From contig CALQZP010000023.1 in NCBI GenBank assembly GCA_943349725.1, positions 1 to 13,940 of the forward strand: a DNA stretch of 13,940 nt. Reading direction: 5' to 3'. The notes beneath the pieces were generated by a model, which worked only from the letters and a program-made list of their open reading frames with translations, did no database searches and had not been told where the DNA came from. Positions 11,046 through 13,940 of this stretch are shown piece by piece; the stretch's first letter is position 1, and every line of letters starts with the position of its first letter. The position numbers and the translations under genes are program-made. This stretch comes from Candidatus Nomurabacteria bacterium (GTDB lineage Bacteria; Patescibacteriota; Minisyncoccia; Phycocordibacterales; UBA10002).

Positions 11046-12878
11046 ATGGCAATACGAACTGTACAAATCCGAACACGCAGATACTATATCTTTTCGCTGA
11101 TTGCGGTAACGCTCGTCATGCTTTTTCCCGCAACCGCGCTTTCGGACACCGCGGCGGAATCGGTCGGAGGATTTAACTTTGTCGAGAAGGACGGTGCTTG
11201 GGTCATGCAACTTCTCGATGAACAGGGTAAGGTCTATCATTCGGTGTCCATACCGGTAAAAAAAGAACTTTCCTTGGACGAAGCGGAAAGTGCAACACAG
11301 CCGGTGACCGTTGCTCCAAAACCCACACCGGTCATATCCAAACCCACCATCTGGCAAAGTATAACCGGCTTCTTCACCGGCAATCGCCCCGAAGCGGCTC
11401 CGTCTTCTGCTTCCGCACCTGTCGTACCTGTACCGCCACCTCCGCCACCACCTGCGGGAGGTGGCACAACCGATGACTGCCAAATATCACTTTCCATGAC
11501 CGCGTCTCCCGACTTCGTAGTTCTCCCCGATGACGCGGATAGCAGGACAGCACCAAACGCCAAGGTGTCAGGCACTTTCAACGCGAATGAAAAATGTAAA
11601 GCGCCTTTCACGCTCAATCTTTATGCGGGCATTCCTGCGCAAGTTTCGGAAAAGCTGGAACAAGCGAAGGTTGCAAAAACATTCGATACTAACGACAAAT
11701 CCCACTCATTCAAAGAAGACCTCGCGCTTTCCGGCCATTTTCAGCAGTATGACCACCGTTTTTCCGTGGCCGATTCCTGCGGTGCTTCGAGCGCCGTCAT
11801 GGTTTCGAGTTGTAGTATTGACAGTACGAACGTAAGCGATACTGCACTCTCCGACGCCAAGAAACGCCACACTTGCGTGAAGCCTTTTGAGAGTAGCAAA
11901 ACAAGCGCGGGAAGCAAAACGCAATATAATCCCAATGATCCAAACCCAAATAAAGACATAAAGACTCACGATGTGCTCTTCACCTCGGTAGACTTTGACC
12001 CCGGCTATGTCAAAGAGATGAGTACTAAGAATGCCGTTACGTTAAAGAAGCCTTTTGCCCCCACCGATGTTATTGAGGTTAAACTTATTCTGAAAGTTCC
12101 ATGCCCGCTTACTATTGAGGCTTTGCGAGCTACTGATTTTGTAGGAACCTTAGTAACGATTGATGAGGGTGGCAAGAAGCTGACTCTTGGTTCAGGAGAC
12201 TTTTCTTTGTTTGAACCGTACACGGCTGGTAATCCTGTCTTTACGATGAAGCTACTTATCGAGCCTTCCAAGGATCTTACGGCGACGATCGTCGCTGGCC
12301 GGCCTATCTTTATTGAAGTGGATGATTTTACGTTTACACAACCCAAAAGTATTCCTATTAGTATTGTTATCAGGAAAAAGATAGTCGCAATCGGGGGCGC
12401 AGGGGCACCTTCCGTAGACCCGCTATTTAGTTGGGTGAAAAGAATCGCACCTGACTCTTCGGTCATTTCGGGGTTGAAAGGAGTACAGAAAAATACTGAA
12501 AAACTGCGTACAGAGATTACCTCGCAACTTCGAAATGGCTACGAGGTGCTGGTTGTCGGGCATTCGATAGGTTCAATTGTTGCCTTTAACCTGCAAAAGG
12601 AATTCAAGGAAAAACGCGTGGAGTTTCTATTTTTGGATCCCCCATATGATAGTAGTTTGTGCAGAATACCCGGCATAAAGAGCCTTCCGTTTGCGAAGGC
12701 AATCAATCAAGCGGTGTGCGACGGCGTTGCTACCGATAAGAATACAATAGATTGGACTCGCGGACAGGGTCTTTCACATTTCTTTACGCACCATCCGTTT
12801 ATGTTTCCTTGGTACGGCAAGAACAGAGAACATTTGGAAACACTTGAAGTACGAATAAAGGAGTGGATTCGAAAGTAA
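11046..12878 (+). CDS. secreted multidomain protein with alpha/beta-hydrolase-like C-terminus
   Basis: 610 residues from the ATG at 11046, which gives a proper signal peptide (R-T-R-R, hydrophobic 14-30, A-L-S|D); an in-frame start at 10917 would overlap the previous gene. Order: a short N-terminal region (40-80), W-Q-S-I-T-G-F-F (103-110), a Pro-rich linker (117-138, with a run of prolines), a four-Cys domain (143-280: D-D-C145-Q-x-S-L-S, C183-K-A-P-F, D-S-C245-G-A-S, S-S-C256), and a strand-rich domain (305-445). The C-terminal 165 residues carry G-H-S507-I-G-S, D531 in F-L-D-P-P, and candidate His at 578/582/583, the layout of a Ser-Asp-His lipase/esterase-type hydrolase. The four-Cys domain recurs in the next gene. 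Base composition shifts towards AT after about 12000, where similarity to the paralogue has already ended, suggesting a fused module. The substrate is unknown. Confidence 0.8.
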   Translation: MAIRTVQIRTRRYYIFSLIAVTLVMLFPATALSDTAAESVGGFNFVEKDGAWVMQLLDEQGKVYHSVSIPVKKELSLDEAESATQPVTVAPKPTPVISKPTIWQSITGFFTGNRPEAAPSSASAPVVPVPPPPPPPAGGGTTDDCQISLSMTASPDFVVLPDDADSRTAPNAKVSGTFNANEKCKAPFTLNLYAGIPAQVSEKLEQAKVAKTFDTNDKSHSFKEDLALSGHFQQYDHRFSVADSCGASSAVMVSSCSIDSTNVSDTALSDAKKRHTCVKPFESSKTSAGSKTQYNPNDPNPNKDIKTHDVLFTSVDFDPGYVKEMSTKNAVTLKKPFAPTDVIEVKLILKVPCPLTIEALRATDFVGTLVTIDEGGKKLTLGSGDFSLFEPYTAGNPVFTMKLLIEPSKDLTATIVAGRPIFIEVDDFTFTQPKSIPISIVIRKKIVAIGGAGAPSVDPLFSWVKRIAPDSSVISGLKGVQKNTEKLRTEITSQLRNGYEVLVVGHSIGSIVAFNLQKEFKEKRVEFLFLDPPYDSSLCRIPGIKSLPFAKAINQAVCDGVATDKNTIDWTRGQGLSHFFTHHPFMFPWYGKNREHLETLEVRIKEWIRK

Positions 12879-12888
12879 CAAGCAACGT

Positions 12889-13940
12889 ATGTATACACGC
12901 GTTAACAACAAAAAAGGTGTAGTGTTAGGAATTGTATTTCTGATGCTTGTGGCGCTTGCTTTCTCGCCTCACCTGCTTTCTGCCGCGGACATAACTCCCA
13001 ATCCTTCAAATCCTATTGAGTCTTCCCCAAAACGAAAGGTGACGGTGTGGCAGAAGCTTATAAGCGCTTTCTCAACGGCAAAGACGAGTCCGGGTACTGA
13101 AGCGATTCCGGCTTCTTCTGACGAGAGAGGTTGGTACTCGGAGACCTGCAACTCCTTTGACCATGACCTCGCGCTCGGAAACCCACAGAATGACCCGGCC
13201 GATGTTGAGGCATTGCACGGGCTCTTGTTTGTGGAAGGATTTCTTTCCGCAGACACTCCTTTGGAAGCGTCTTTCACGAAGAATACCGTTGAGGCACTTA
13301 AAGCATTTCAAAAGGCCCACAGTCTACCCGTTACTGGAGAGGTTGGTGCTGAAACGCAAGCCGTACTTTCAGCCGGGACGGGGTGTGCTCCACCTGTTCG
13401 CAAGTCTGCGTCGCCGGCACCATCTTTGGGCGCGGAAACACTGTCGGGTGGCGTGTCCGACGACTGCCAAATGTCGCTTTCGCTGAGTGTTTCGCCCGAC
13501 TATGTGCTGAACGACGAAAATTGGAATGGAAAGACTTCGAACGCGGAAGTTTCGGGGAGTTTGAGTGCGAATGACAAATGCAAGGCCCCGTTCTCGCTCA
13601 CGCTTCGAGCTGGAAATCATACCGAGGCCCCTCATATGGAACTTGTAACCTCTCCGCGAAAAGAGAAATCCCTCCGCGCCGATACTACCGCTTCTTCAAT
13701 CAAAGAGAACCTTGTGCTCGGCGGTCACTTCACCGAATACCAACATACGCTTTCTGTAGTGGACTCCTGTGGCGCTTCGAATGAAGTGACGGTTTCAAAC
13801 TGCGCTATTGATAAATCGAACGTAGACGATGAATCACTCTCGGCTACCCAAAAAGCGCACACCTGTACCTTGGACCCCGAGAAGTTTATGAGCAGTCGGA
13901 CAAGTGCTGGGAGCAAAACCACCGCAGGGAGTGGCGCAGG
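12889..13940 (+). CDS. secreted PG-binding protein sharing a domain with its neighbour (partial)
   Basis: Open from the ATG at 12889 to the window edge (350 codons, no stop), so the 3' end is missing. Signal peptide: N-N-K-K, hydrophobic 11-27, S-A-A|D near 33. W-Q-K-L-I-S-A-F (54-61) echoes the W-Q-S-I motif of the previous protein. A PG-binding-like domain follows (about 87-166: E-A-L-H-G-L-L-F-V-E-G-F, T-V-E-A-L-K-A-F-Q-K-A), bracketed by C87 and C166. Then the shared four-Cys domain (188-327: D-D-C193-Q-M-S-L-S, C231-K-A-P-F, D-S-C294-G-A-S, S-N-C305, H-T-C326). It starts 10 nt after the previous stop; no Shine-Dalgarno is evident, so it probably depends on coupling. Likely wall-bound and working with its operon partners. 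Confidence 0.85.
   Translation, partial: MYTRVNNKKGVVLGIVFLMLVALAFSPHLLSAADITPNPSNPIESSPKRKVTVWQKLISAFSTAKTSPGTEAIPASSDERGWYSETCNSFDHDLALGNPQNDPADVEALHGLLFVEGFLSADTPLEASFTKNTVEALKAFQKAHSLPVTGEVGAETQAVLSAGTGCAPPVRKSASPAPSLGAETLSGGVSDDCQMSLSLSVSPDYVLNDENWNGKTSNAEVSGSLSANDKCKAPFSLTLRAGNHTEAPHMELVTSPRKEKSLRADTTASSIKENLVLGGHFTEYQHTLSVVDSCGASNEVTVSNCAIDKSNVDDESLSATQKAHTCTLDPEKFMSSRTSAGSKTTAGSGA

Noticed and set aside
11010..11617. Long minus-strand open frames opposite the Pro-rich region
   Set aside because: They are created by the GC-rich proline/alanine codons of the real gene and have no start signals or plausible protein features.
1..13940. Recoding of TGA
   Set aside because: RF2 with the S-P-F motif is present, the 229-residue membrane-protein gene ends in TGA, and reading frames need no TGA readthrough.

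Overview
The window looks like a chromosomal segment of a Patescibacteria/CPR bacterium, most likely a Parcubacteria (Paceibacteria)-type lineage. This is inferred from gene style, not from a marker phylogeny. The signs are several small secreted proteins with paired cysteines, PG-binding-like repeats fused to unknown extracellular domains, a short release factor 2, a protein with a pilin-like N-terminus, and many genes whose -10 box lies 6 nt before the ATG, so that their mRNAs are probably leaderless. RF2 is present and at least one intact gene ends in TGA, so the standard code applies.

Layout. (1) 1-1792: an AT-rich two-gene operon (anchored pilin-like protein, then a secreted protein with two Ig-like domains) enclosed by perfect 129-bp inverted repeats. 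A diverged third copy of the repeat unit follows at 1801-1860. (2) 2005-4401: a consensus promoter driving an HNH protein whose stop codon abuts a tRNA-Thr(CGT), then a stomatin/SPFH protein, a multi-hairpin repeat and a short prfB (RF2). (3) 4402-6145: a minus-strand membrane protein with a PG-binding domain, lying between intact prfB and a second, diverged prfB 3' end. A 26-bp identity occurs at both prfB ends, like an att core. (4) 6159-8270, minus strand: two AT-rich membrane proteins, a palindromic operator-like site, and an AbiEii-like nucleotidyltransferase with its small partner (a toxin-antitoxin-like pair). (5) 8303-9203, a scrambled zone: a secreted-protein gene interrupted in its signal peptide by a GC-rich, multi-hairpin insert and cut off downstream by a partial copy of the membrane protein from part 3. 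(6) 9242-9743: a small secreted or anchored orphan with its own promoter and terminator hairpin. (7) 9780-9878: the second, inverted copy of the multi-hairpin repeat. (8) 9965 to the window end: a tight three-gene operon of exported proteins (10-nt gaps). Its second and third products share a four-cysteine domain. In the second this domain precedes an alpha/beta-hydrolase-like domain, and in the third it follows a PG-binding domain.

Themes: the envelope and secretome dominate. The segment is also rich in repeat-driven rearrangement: four repeat families, two duplicated gene fragments, two broken genes and one possible gene-end integration site. No transposase, integrase, CRISPR array or rRNA was found, so whatever moves these pieces is not encoded here.
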